Below, in pieces: positions 46,535-53,832 of a stretch of DNA of 64,000 nt; the first letter of the stretch is position 1, and each line of letters starts with the position of its first letter. The stretch covers positions 1 to 64,000 of the forward strand of contig CAZDDZ010000001.1 in NCBI GenBank assembly GCA_964504285.1, written 5' to 3'. The DNA is from Pseudoflavonifractor sp964504285 (GTDB lineage Bacteria; Bacillota; Clostridia; Oscillospirales; Oscillospiraceae). The notes under the pieces are model-generated. The model was not told the DNA's origin. It saw nothing but the letters and a program-made list of their open reading frames with translations, and made no database searches. The position numbers and the translations under genes are program-made.

Positions 46535-47542
46535 ATGTTTGAACGGAAATCAGAAACTCCGCTGCCATCTCCTTGCTGTGAGCGGTATCGGGGTCTTGCC
46601 TATGACGGATGTCATTTTTACCTCACTGTCCGCTGCGAGTGTAAAATCTTACAGCTAAGCGCTTGCTTTGCACAGGAACGGTGCTTTGAAACGCGCAGGG
46701 CGTACAGTGCTCTTTGCTATGATTTAGATCGGCACTGCTTCTGGGCAGCGGCGGAAGGAAATCTGTCCACACTCTATCGGCTTAATGAATGCCTGGAGGA
46801 AATCGACTGCATTGCGCTGCGCGGCCCCGATAACCGTCCGGGGAGTATTACCGGTGTGTCCTACGACTGCTGCGGACACAGCCTGCTGGTTTGCTTTGCC
46901 GACGGTATTGTGCGCGTCAGTCCCGACTATCCCGGTGAGGCGGAAACCATAATAACGGCGAAGCATGAGTGGTTTTTAGGAGTCTTGTCTCTATGCCCCT
47001 ACATCCTCTGCTATTGTATGGAGGATGACAGAAGCAGTATTCGCCTATATTCCCATTGCGGTGAGCTACACTATAAATATCCCGTGCCCTGCGATTTTGA
47101 ACTGGAAGGTGCCGTGTTCTGGCCTTGTGTCAAGGATTTTTGCCACTGCCATTTCTGTGTGCTGCGCACGAAGCACTGTGCCTATCCTTATCTCTGCGAC
47201 TATGTTTTAAACTGTGACGCGGTGTGCGATACTATCTGCCCCTGCAACTATGAACTGTGCCGCAGCTGTCCCTGCCCCAAGCCCTGTCACGATGCCTGTA
47301 ATGATGTGCTGGAATCCATCGCACTGATAGAAGCGGCACTGGCTCACATACTCAATGCAGAGGGAGAAAAAATTCAAAAAGCCGTGGCCACCGCAGACGA
47401 CACCTGCCAGCTGCTCGCCGTTAATGATTCCGTTAACAAGACGCTTTCTAAAGCTGTTTTTTTGGAACAGCTTCTCTGCTGTAAGCTGGAGAGTCTTGAG
47501 CGGTGTTGTGATTCCTGTGAGCCGTGCAAGGATTGCAAATAG
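46535..47542 (+). CDS. cysteine-rich protein with NAEGEK C-terminus
   Basis: A 335-residue protein without signal peptide. I count about 42 cysteines (roughly one residue in eight), densest at about 200-260 (FCHCHFCVLRTKHC, CPCNYELCRSCPCPKPC). The N-terminal 200 residues show short beta-strand repeats like a small propeller (YDLDRHCFWAAAEGNLSTLY). The last 80 residues are the shared helical domain (ALAHILNAEGEKIQ near 269) with Cys tail CCDSCEPCKDCK. Such Cys density without export is typical of spore coat or exosporium proteins that cross-link by disulfides, for example ExsY, CotY and CdeC, though no direct homology is claimed. AAAGGAG lies 8 bp before the ATG. Confidence 0.82.
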   Translation: MFERKSETPLPSPCCERYRGLAYDGCHFYLTVRCECKILQLSACFAQERCFETRRAYSALCYDLDRHCFWAAAEGNLSTLYRLNECLEEIDCIALRGPDNRPGSITGVSYDCCGHSLLVCFADGIVRVSPDYPGEAETIITAKHEWFLGVLSLCPYILCYCMEDDRSSIRLYSHCGELHYKYPVPCDFELEGAVFWPCVKDFCHCHFCVLRTKHCAYPYLCDYVLNCDAVCDTICPCNYELCRSCPCPKPCHDACNDVLESIALIEAALAHILNAEGEKIQKAVATADDTCQLLAVNDSVNKTLSKAVFLEQLLCCKLESLERCCDSCEPCKDCK

Positions 47543-47555
47543 AGCTGTCCACAAA

Positions 47556-47608
47556 AAGAAACACCTCCTGTTACATACCCGGCGCGGGTATGCTCAGGAG
47601 GTGTTTTG
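47556..47608 (+). terminator. intrinsic terminator after the Cys-rich gene
   Basis: AAACACCTCCTG at 47559-47570 pairs with CAGGAGGTGTTT at 47595-47606; an inner ATACCCG/CGGGTAT hairpin fills the loop, and TTTT follows. It begins about 15 bp after the stop. Confidence 0.85.
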
Positions 47609-47654
47609 GCTTTAGAAAGGCTCTGATGAAATCTAGTCGTGTGGATTTTTGGCT

Positions 47655-47819
47655 TAGATAGTGTTGAAACGAGCGCTCGACCGCCATCTTTTGGCAGTTT
47701 TTTCGCCTGCCAGCGTTAAAAATTTTTGCATTCCACCAAGGAGTGCTGCAAATTTTTGCCTTGCCAGGCAAAAAAACTGCTCAAAATCTGGCGCTCTCAA
47801 CTCATGTCAACACTATCTA
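47655..47819. mobile_element. MITE-like inverted-repeat element, 165 bp
   Basis: A perfect 13-bp terminal inverted repeat (TAGATAGTGTTGA at 47655-47667 and its complement at 47807-47819) bounds an imperfect palindrome: GAGCGC/GCGCTC inside the ends, then related blocks GGCAGTTTTTTCGCCTG and its near complement CAGGCAAAAAAACTGC. Both outer ends are TA, as expected for IS630/mariner-type insertion. An additional direct repeat ATCTAGTC occurs at 47631-47638 and 47816-47823. It encodes no protein. It sits between two convergent operons. Confidence 0.7.
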
Positions 47820-47828
47820 GTCCGGGCG

Positions 47829-47857
47829 GAAAAGATGCCGCCAAGACATGCGGCGGG
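47829..47857 (-). terminator. possible terminator of the sugar-acid operon
   Basis: On the minus strand a short CCGCC/GGCGG stem (pairing 47838-47842 with 47852-47856) is followed by CATCTTTTCC. It lies about 20 bp beyond the glycerate kinase stop. The stem is only 5-6 bp, so the call is weak. Confidence 0.45.
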
Positions 47858-47874
47858 ATTAAATGAGCGATTCC

Positions 47875-49014
47875 TTAGGCCTTTTGGACGGTCTTCATTA
47901 GCCGCAGGATATTGTCGGCGGTAAGCGCCAGATTTTCCTCGCTCTTGTGGCGAGCCACGGAGAAGTCCTCGGGCAGGCGGTTAATGGAAAAGACTGCCGA
48001 AACACCCATGTCGTACGCTGCGTCAATGTCTGCCTCTGCGCCGCCCACGATGACGGTAACGGGGACATTTTGCGCCTTGGCTCGCTTGGCAACGCCGATG
48101 ACCACCTTACCCCGCAGGCTCTGGTGGTCGAGCTTACCCTCGCCGGTAAAAATCATGTCCGCGTCGGCAATGACCTCGGCAAAGCGCACCGTGTCCAGCA
48201 CGGTTTCAATGCCCATCTGAAGCCGGGAGGAGAAGAAGGCCACCATGCCTGCACCCATAGCACCGGCAGCGCCGGTGCCCGGCATGGCGGCGAGGTCCAT
48301 GCCAAGGTCTTTCTTCATCACATCACCCAGGTGCTTGATGCCCTCGTCCAGAAAAAGCACCATGGATGGGTCGGCGCCCTTCTGCGGCCCAAAGATATGG
48401 GCTGCGCCGGTGGGGCCGTACATGGGGTTATCAATGTCGCACATGGTGACGATTTCAATGCCGTCCAGCGCCTTGCTGCGCCCCGACATGTCGATTTTGG
48501 CGATTTCGTGGGTGGTTCCGCCGGTGGGGACAAATTCCTCGCCACGTGCATTTAGAAAGCGCACGCCCACGGCGGCAGCCGCGCCGCAGCCGCCGTCGTT
48601 GGTGGAGCTGCCGCCCAGACCCACGACAATTTTCTTCACGCCCCGGCTTGCAGCGTCCAGAATAAGCTGACCCACACCGAAGGTGGTGGTCTTGCAGGGA
48701 TTCTTGCGATCCTCGACCAGAGGGAGACCGGCGCAGGCGGCCATTTCAATAACGGCGGTCTCGCCGTTGTCAATCAGACCGTAGAAGGCAGTCATATCCT
48801 CGAAATAGGGGTTCTTAACGGTGACCTGCACCTTTTCGCCGCCCAGTGCGGTGAGAAAACAGTCTACACTGCCCTCGCCGCCGTCGGCTACGGGGATAGA
48901 GACCACTTGACAGCCGGGGAAATGCTGTGTTACCTTTCCGCCGATAATTTCGCAGATGCGGGCAGAGGAGAGGGTGCCCTTGAAGGAATCGGGAATCAAA
49001 ACAACTTTTTTCAT
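47875..49014 (-). CDS. glxK: glycerate kinase (GlxK/GarK family)
   Basis: A 379-residue kinase of the bacterial GlxK/GarK glycerate 2-kinase family, converting D-glycerate to 2-phosphoglycerate. Recognisable segments are MKKVVLIPDSFKGTLSS at the start, VADGGEGSVD near 47, GLGGSSTNDGGCGAAAAVG near 120, and FTGEGKLDHQSLRGK near 286. The ATG at 49014 has GGAGG 5 bp upstream; the open frame before it is not needed. It is the last gene of the sigma-54 operon (about 100 bp after the LarA-like gene). Glycerate may be either an imported substrate or a product of the pathway. Confidence 0.92.
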   Translation of the reverse strand: MKKVVLIPDSFKGTLSSARICEIIGGKVTQHFPGCQVVSIPVADGGEGSVDCFLTALGGEKVQVTVKNPYFEDMTAFYGLIDNGETAVIEMAACAGLPLVEDRKNPCKTTTFGVGQLILDAASRGVKKIVVGLGGSSTNDGGCGAAAAVGVRFLNARGEEFVPTGGTTHEIAKIDMSGRSKALDGIEIVTMCDIDNPMYGPTGAAHIFGPQKGADPSMVLFLDEGIKHLGDVMKKDLGMDLAAMPGTGAAGAMGAGMVAFFSSRLQMGIETVLDTVRFAEVIADADMIFTGEGKLDHQSLRGKVVIGVAKRAKAQNVPVTVIVGGAEADIDAAYDMGVSAVFSINRLPEDFSVARHKSEENLALTADNILRLMKTVQKA

Positions 49015-49118
49015 GGTAACCTCCGGTTTAAAATAAGGGCGCGATGCAGGCTGTGGTCGCGTCAAGACCACGACAGCAGTCTTGACCGTTCCGCGCCGCA
49101 GCACGCCCTTATTAGGAT

Positions 49119-50393
49119 TTAAATGACGATAACGGAAACACCGTCGGGGATGGCGCAGATGGTCGCCTTGGGATTCCCCAAAAGCTCTTCAGCCTTTTTC
49201 ACGGCCTCCTCCAGCGAGTGGGCAGGCACCATGTGCAGGTCGGCGACGACTTCGTCGGGGGCGTCGGAGACAAAAATGACGGTGGCCTTCATGAGCAGAC
49301 GGGCAAAAATCTGGGACTGCCACTGGTCAATGCGGGTCTGCTCCTTGGGGGTTGCCATGAAGGTATCCATCATGCGATTCAAATCCTTTTCCTCGGCAAA
49401 GGTCTTGAAGAATTCATCACCGCCATGACCGTCATTGGACTTGGAGAGCATGATGATAACTCCGCCCTCCTTGACGGTGGCCTCTGCGGCCGTCATACCC
49501 TTCACGGACTGGTAGATGTTCTGATCCAGGGGGTAGCCGCCGTTGGTGGAGATGACGATGTCGGAGGGGACTGAGTCCACCTTGCACTTGGAGCAGAGGA
49601 ACTCACGTCCGGCAATATGCGCCTGGTCTACATCACCGGCCACCGCGTGGATGACGTTTTTATCGGAGTTAATGACCACGTTGCAGATAAAGGCCAGACG
49701 GGCGGTGCGGGCAGCGTAGAGCATGTCGATGTGGATGGGGTTGCCGTCCACGATACCGGTGCGGGCGCGGTCGGAGGCAATGAACTCGGCGTTGTGGTTG
49801 TAGATAACCGTCTTGCGGCTTGCCACACCGGGCAGCACGCTCTTGCGCCCACCGGAGAAGCCGGCGAAGAAGTGGGGCTCGATAAAGCCCTCGGACACCA
49901 GCAGGTCGGCCTCCACAGCCAAACGATTGAGAATCAGCTCACCGCCGGAGGGGAGCTTGCCGAGACTGACCAGATTGGCAGTGTCGTCGCAGTCATGTAC
50001 CACGATCTTCTCGCTCTGCATAATCTCGGGGCCAAACTTATTGAGGAGTTCCTCCTTGGTGGTCTCACGGTGGCAGCCGGTGGAGATAAGCAGGGTAATG
50101 TCGGCATTGGGGTTGCCCTTGCGAATCTCGGCCAGCATCTGGGGAATGATGATTTTGCTGGGGACGGGGCGGGTGTGGTCGCTGGCGATAATGACCACCT
50201 TGTTCTTGCCCTCGGCCATCACCGAGAGCTTGGGTGTGCCATAGGGGTGCTCCAGCGCCTCACGCACCAGCTCCTCCTGGGAGAGGGCGGGCTTGTAGTG
50301 GTGCATTTCGGACACCAGCTCGGCGGTAAAGCGCTCCTGGGGAATATCAAGGCTCAGGGTTTCTTTGCCGTAGGGAAACTGAATAACGGGCAT
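49119..50393 (-). CDS. larA: LarA-family nickel-pincer racemase/epimerase
   Basis: A 424-residue protein of the lactate racemase (LarA, DUF2088) family, whose members invert the alpha-carbon of 2-hydroxy acids using a nickel-pincer nucleotide. Key residues are all present and even carry the numbering of the characterised LarA: His108 (STGCHRE), His174 (EPHFFAGFSGG), Lys184 that anchors the cofactor (GGRKSVLPG) and His200 (YNHNAEF). SDHTRPVPS near 71 is the other signature. AGGAGG precedes the ATG. No LarB, LarC or LarE maturation genes are in the window. Within a sugar-acid operon the substrate is more likely a four-carbon sugar acid or glycerate than lactate; this is inference. Confidence 0.9.
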   Translation of the reverse strand: MPVIQFPYGKETLSLDIPQERFTAELVSEMHHYKPALSQEELVREALEHPYGTPKLSVMAEGKNKVVIIASDHTRPVPSKIIIPQMLAEIRKGNPNADITLLISTGCHRETTKEELLNKFGPEIMQSEKIVVHDCDDTANLVSLGKLPSGGELILNRLAVEADLLVSEGFIEPHFFAGFSGGRKSVLPGVASRKTVIYNHNAEFIASDRARTGIVDGNPIHIDMLYAARTARLAFICNVVINSDKNVIHAVAGDVDQAHIAGREFLCSKCKVDSVPSDIVISTNGGYPLDQNIYQSVKGMTAAEATVKEGGVIIMLSKSNDGHGGDEFFKTFAEEKDLNRMMDTFMATPKEQTRIDQWQSQIFARLLMKATVIFVSDAPDEVVADLHMVPAHSLEEAVKKAEELLGNPKATICAIPDGVSVIVI

Positions 50394-50428
50394 ATAAATG
50401 ACCTCCTATGGAAGTAGATTTTTCTTTT

Positions 50429-51394
50429 TTAAAGTCGCTCTCCGATTTCAATGGCCTGGAGCAGGCTGTCCTCTTTTGCAATGCCTTTTCCGGCAATGTC
50501 AAAGGCGGTGCCGTGATCGACCGAGGTACGGATGACATCCAGCCCCACGGTAATATTTACGCCGGTATCGAAGGCCAGCATTTTTAAGGGGATGTGGCCC
50601 TGGTCGTGGTATTGCGCCACCACAATGTCAAACTCCCCCTTCACCGCCCGGAGAAACACGGTGTCCGGCGGCACGGGGCCGGTAACAAGAATACCCTCGG
50701 ACTTACACTGCTCGACGGCGGGGGCAATTTCACGGATTTCCTCGTCCCCGAAGATACCGTTTTCCCCGGCGTGGGGGTTAAGTCCGGCCACGGCAATGCG
50801 GGGATTTTCATAGCCCACCTTTTTAAGCGTCTGGTGTGCCAGGCGAATGACGTCGACCTCTCGCTGCTTGGTGCACAGGTCGCAGGCATTACGCAGGGAA
50901 ACGTGGGTGGTTGCGTGGATGGCCTTGAGCTTTTCGCTCCACAGGAGCATAGCGTAGTGCTCGCCATGGGCGAATTCGCCAAAAATTTCGGTGTGACCGG
51001 CATAGTGGTAACCGGCCAGGTGCAGTGCTTCTTTGTTCAGGGGGGCGGTAACTACCGAGGAAATTTGTCCGGCCAAAGCGGCGTCAATGGCGGCCTTTAC
51101 ATAGAGAAAGGCGCACTTGCCGCCGGTGGGGCTGACCTTGCCCACGGTAATATCGTCCAGTGCGATGGGGGAGGGGTCAACAATATTGAGACAGCCGGGC
51201 TGTGCCTGGTCGGCGTTCTCAATGACGAGCAGCCGAAAGCCATGGTCAAATCGCTCGTTATAAAGACCCAGTAAAGCGGCGCTGCCGAACACAACACAGC
51301 GGTCTAAGTATGCAGGGCGGGTGCGCAGCGCCTTGAGGGTAATCTCCGGGCCGATACCGCATGGGTCGCCCATGGTAATGCCGAACCGCATCAT
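50429..51394 (-). CDS. pdxA2: PdxA2-like 4-phospho-sugar-acid dehydrogenase
   Basis: A 321-residue NAD-dependent, metal-binding dehydrogenase of the PdxA family. Visible signatures: GITMGDPCGIGPEI at the N-terminus, TAPLNKEALHLAGYHYAGHTE near 117 (metal/substrate His), GLNPHAGENG near 207, and VAQYHDQGHIPLK near 261. Adjacent to a DUF1537 kinase, it is better read as PdxA2, which oxidises and decarboxylates 4-phospho-D-threonate or -erythronate to DHAP, than as the vitamin B6 enzyme. The start ATG overlaps the kinase stop (TGA at 51391-51393), so the two are coupled. LarA follows 35 bp downstream. Confidence 0.9.
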   Translation of the reverse strand: MMRFGITMGDPCGIGPEITLKALRTRPAYLDRCVVFGSAALLGLYNERFDHGFRLLVIENADQAQPGCLNIVDPSPIALDDITVGKVSPTGGKCAFLYVKAAIDAALAGQISSVVTAPLNKEALHLAGYHYAGHTEIFGEFAHGEHYAMLLWSEKLKAIHATTHVSLRNACDLCTKQREVDVIRLAHQTLKKVGYENPRIAVAGLNPHAGENGIFGDEEIREIAPAVEQCKSEGILVTGPVPPDTVFLRAVKGEFDIVVAQYHDQGHIPLKMLAFDTGVNITVGLDVIRTSVDHGTAFDIAGKGIAKEDSLLQAIEIGERL

Positions 51395-52617
51395 GTGGGA
51401 ATCACTTCCTTGAGTTTTCTGAGAGAAAAGGTAATTGCGTCCTCCTTGCCAAAGGCGCCCGCCTTGGTAACCACCTTCAGTCCCGCATGGGGGCCGCCGG
51501 CCAGACGCGTCATGGGAATGCCGACGGCAATTTCTGTAACAATATCCGAGCCGAGACTATGCGCCTCCAAAAAGAAACCCAAAGCGGTGTCACCGCCGGT
51601 GAGGAATACGCCTGAGAGCTTATGCCGCTCCAGTACCGCCAGGGCAATTTTACCTAACATGCGCTGAGTATATCCGCTGACTTCTTCCAGGGTCATATGG
51701 AGCTTTGCCCCCACAGCGGCCGAGCGCTCCAGCTCGGCACGGTCGCAGGAGGCACTGGAGGCCAGCAGCACATCTTTGCCTCCGGCTAATACGGCTCCGG
51801 CCTGCGAAACAAAGTCCTCAGGGGTCAGTGTTCCCTCCAGCAGCTCCGGAATGGGGATGCTGACCAGCGTAACCCCTTCCTTGATGGCGAAGTGCACCTG
51901 CTCGCGGGAGACCGAACTGACGCTGCCTACCACAGCCATGGCAGGGGGCATGTTGACCTCCGCGCCCAGCAGATGGTCAGCCAGGGCGGCAGTTCCAACC
52001 CATAGGGTGCGCTTTCCGGTTGCAGCAGCCGCCTTAATTATAGACTGCAGGTCGGCATTGGTGACAGCGTCACAGGTAAACACGCGGCCATTTGAGAAGT
52101 CCACATCGCCCCCGGACACTTTGTCCAGGGGGATGTGGCACACAGGCTCGTCATAAACGGCCTCTAGCAGTCGGGTGAGATTGTCCTCGGTCACAGGGGT
52201 TTTGGGGTCCTTGGACAGCTCGGTTTCGGTAATGGGTACGCCTTTTAAACAATGTACGCCATTCACGGTGGTACGGCCTAAATCGGGCAGAGCAGGGGCA
52301 AAGACCACAAGCTCGCTGCCGTAGCGGTCATCGACGGCCTTGATTTCGCTGGCCACGCTGCCCCTCAGGGTGGAATCTACCTTCTTTACCACACGGTCAA
52401 AGGCGGTCAAATCCACGCCGTCAAGACCAGCCGTCACGGCGGCGTAAGCCTCGTCCGGAGTCATGGCTCTCGACTCGGTGTCCAGCACAAAGGAGCCCTC
52501 CGGCCGAATAAAGGCACTGGAGAAAACCACGCCTGTCGGTATTCCGCGGCGCTTGAGCTGCACGCCGGTATCATTTGCTCCGGTAAAATCATCGGCAACA
52601 ATGAGGTATCTGTTCAC
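51391..52617 (-). CDS. four-carbon acid sugar kinase (DUF1537 family)
   Basis: A 408-residue ATP-dependent kinase of the DUF1537 family (DtnK, DenK, OtnK). N-terminal substrate domain signatures are VADDFTGANDTG near residue 9, VKKVDSTLRG near 79 and FAPALPDLGRTTVNG near 105; the C-terminal nucleotide domain has FLTGGDTALGF near 344. The likely start is GTG at 52617 with a GGGGGC ribosome site, 31 bp after the permease gene; an upstream frame to 52686 would overlap that gene. It phosphorylates the 4-OH of a C4 sugar acid, passing the product to the coupled PdxA2-like enzyme. That pairing matches the known D-threonate route. Confidence 0.9.
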   Translation of the reverse strand: MNRYLIVADDFTGANDTGVQLKRRGIPTGVVFSSAFIRPEGSFVLDTESRAMTPDEAYAAVTAGLDGVDLTAFDRVVKKVDSTLRGSVASEIKAVDDRYGSELVVFAPALPDLGRTTVNGVHCLKGVPITETELSKDPKTPVTEDNLTRLLEAVYDEPVCHIPLDKVSGGDVDFSNGRVFTCDAVTNADLQSIIKAAAATGKRTLWVGTAALADHLLGAEVNMPPAMAVVGSVSSVSREQVHFAIKEGVTLVSIPIPELLEGTLTPEDFVSQAGAVLAGGKDVLLASSASCDRAELERSAAVGAKLHMTLEEVSGYTQRMLGKIALAVLERHKLSGVFLTGGDTALGFFLEAHSLGSDIVTEIAVGIPMTRLAGGPHAGLKVVTKAGAFGKEDAITFSLRKLKEVIPT

Positions 52618-52648
52618 TGGCTTTGCCCCCGTTTTTAAGTGAATTTTC

Positions 52649-53659
52649 TTACAGCTGCTCGCCGCGCTCACCGGCGTCCACGGCAACCTTCACGTCGTCG
52701 ACATAGCGCTCGGGGTGATTCTTGCGCTCGATGCGGTCAAGGAAGGTGACCAGCAGGGGGCAGAGCAGGGCAGTAACAATGATGGCAGCAGAAATCTGCA
52801 CGGTAGCGGTGGCGGCAATTACAGCCAGCGCGGGGTCGGCAAGACCAACAGCCTCAGGGGTAGCGGCGGCGTTACCGGCGGTGGTGCCGATGGCGGCGCC
52901 AACCTGAGGACGCTTCACGCGGGCAATTTTGTACACCAGGTAGCCGGCCAGACCGGTAACGGCAGTGCAAATAACGCCCAGGATGATGCCAGGGCCACCG
53001 GCCTTAATCACGTTAGTAAAGGTAAGGCCTGCGCCCAAGGGGAAGGCGAAGAAGGGGATCATCATGGTAGCACCGGGAGCACAGAACTTGCGGATGTCCT
53101 CGTCAATGTTACCCAGGATGCAGCCCACCACGATGGGGAGCACACAGCCGACCAGAGTCATCACGGGGATGTTGGCCATGCCGGTAGCACCCAGAGCGAC
53201 CATGGTGAAGAAGGGGCCGTCATTAATGGAGAGAATAGATACGGCGCCTACGTCGGTGGAGTCACCGAACTCACCGGCCAGAGCGGCGTACAGACCGCCG
53301 TTGGAGTTGGAGATAGCGCCCACGATGGCCAGGGGAGCAATACCGAGAACACCGGCAGGCCCAAAAATGGTGTTGACCAGCAGACCCAGCAGAATGCCGA
53401 GGCCGACCTTGACGGCGGTCAGGGTGACGCCCTTAGCAAGAGGAATACCGGCCTTTTTCACATTGATCTGTGTGCCGTTACAAAACAGGAACACGGCCAG
53501 AATGGGCATTGCGCCCGACTTCCAGAGGTAGGCGGTGAAGGTGCCCGCTCCGCCCAGCGTGATGAGACCGGGGAACCAGGTGTTGAAGGCAGCGCCCAGG
53601 AGCAGGGGGACGATCATCAGACCGCCGGGGACTTTTTTGACGTACTTTAGGATTTTCAT
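52649..53659 (-). CDS. kdgT: KdgT-like sugar-acid permease
   Basis: A 336-residue membrane protein with about ten hydrophobic segments, of the 2-keto-3-deoxygluconate permease (KdgT) family. Characteristic stretches are KKVPGGLMIVPLLLGAAFNT near the N-terminus, GAISNSNGGLYAAL near 120, and GNAAATPEAVGLADP near 266. The ATG at 53659 has AGGAGGG about 9 bp upstream; the longer open frame to 53713 runs back into the promoter. It is the first gene behind the sigma-54 promoter and probably imports the C4 or C3 sugar acid used by the rest of the operon. Confidence 0.92.
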   Translation of the reverse strand: MKILKYVKKVPGGLMIVPLLLGAAFNTWFPGLITLGGAGTFTAYLWKSGAMPILAVFLFCNGTQINVKKAGIPLAKGVTLTAVKVGLGILLGLLVNTIFGPAGVLGIAPLAIVGAISNSNGGLYAALAGEFGDSTDVGAVSILSINDGPFFTMVALGATGMANIPVMTLVGCVLPIVVGCILGNIDEDIRKFCAPGATMMIPFFAFPLGAGLTFTNVIKAGGPGIILGVICTAVTGLAGYLVYKIARVKRPQVGAAIGTTAGNAAATPEAVGLADPALAVIAATATVQISAAIIVTALLCPLLVTFLDRIERKNHPERYVDDVKVAVDAGERGEQL

Positions 53660-53722
53660 GTGTCTTTCCCTCCTAATATTCTTTGCGCCTGTATTACCAC
53701 AGGCCACACGCATTATGATATG

Positions 53723-53738
53723 AGCAAAATGCGTGCCA
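53723..53738 (-). promoter_or_regulatory. sigma-54 promoter of the sugar-acid operon
   Basis: On the minus strand the sequence reads TGGCAC-GCATT-TTGCT, a complete match to the -24/-12 consensus TGGCAC-N5-TTGCW. It lies 64 bp before the permease start, and a sigma-54 activator is encoded immediately upstream. Confidence 0.92.
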
Positions 53739-53790
53739 AGTCTGTAATTGCTGTAATACCAGCAATTTTATAAATTCTACAATTGGAATC

Positions 53791-53826
53791 GGTGCATATT
53801 GCAACAATGGTGTTGCGATATGCACC
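53791..53826. promoter_or_regulatory. palindromic upstream activator site
   Basis: Two 16-bp arms (GGTGCATATTGCAACA at 53791-53806 and TGTTGCGATATGCACC at 53811-53826) form an inverted repeat with one mismatch and a 4-bp centre. Each arm has the form TGTTGCR-N3-TGCACC. The site is 53 bp upstream of the -24 element and just past the regulator stop codon, a normal position for enhancer binding by a sigma-54 activator. Confidence 0.8.
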
Positions 53827-53832
53827 GATAAA

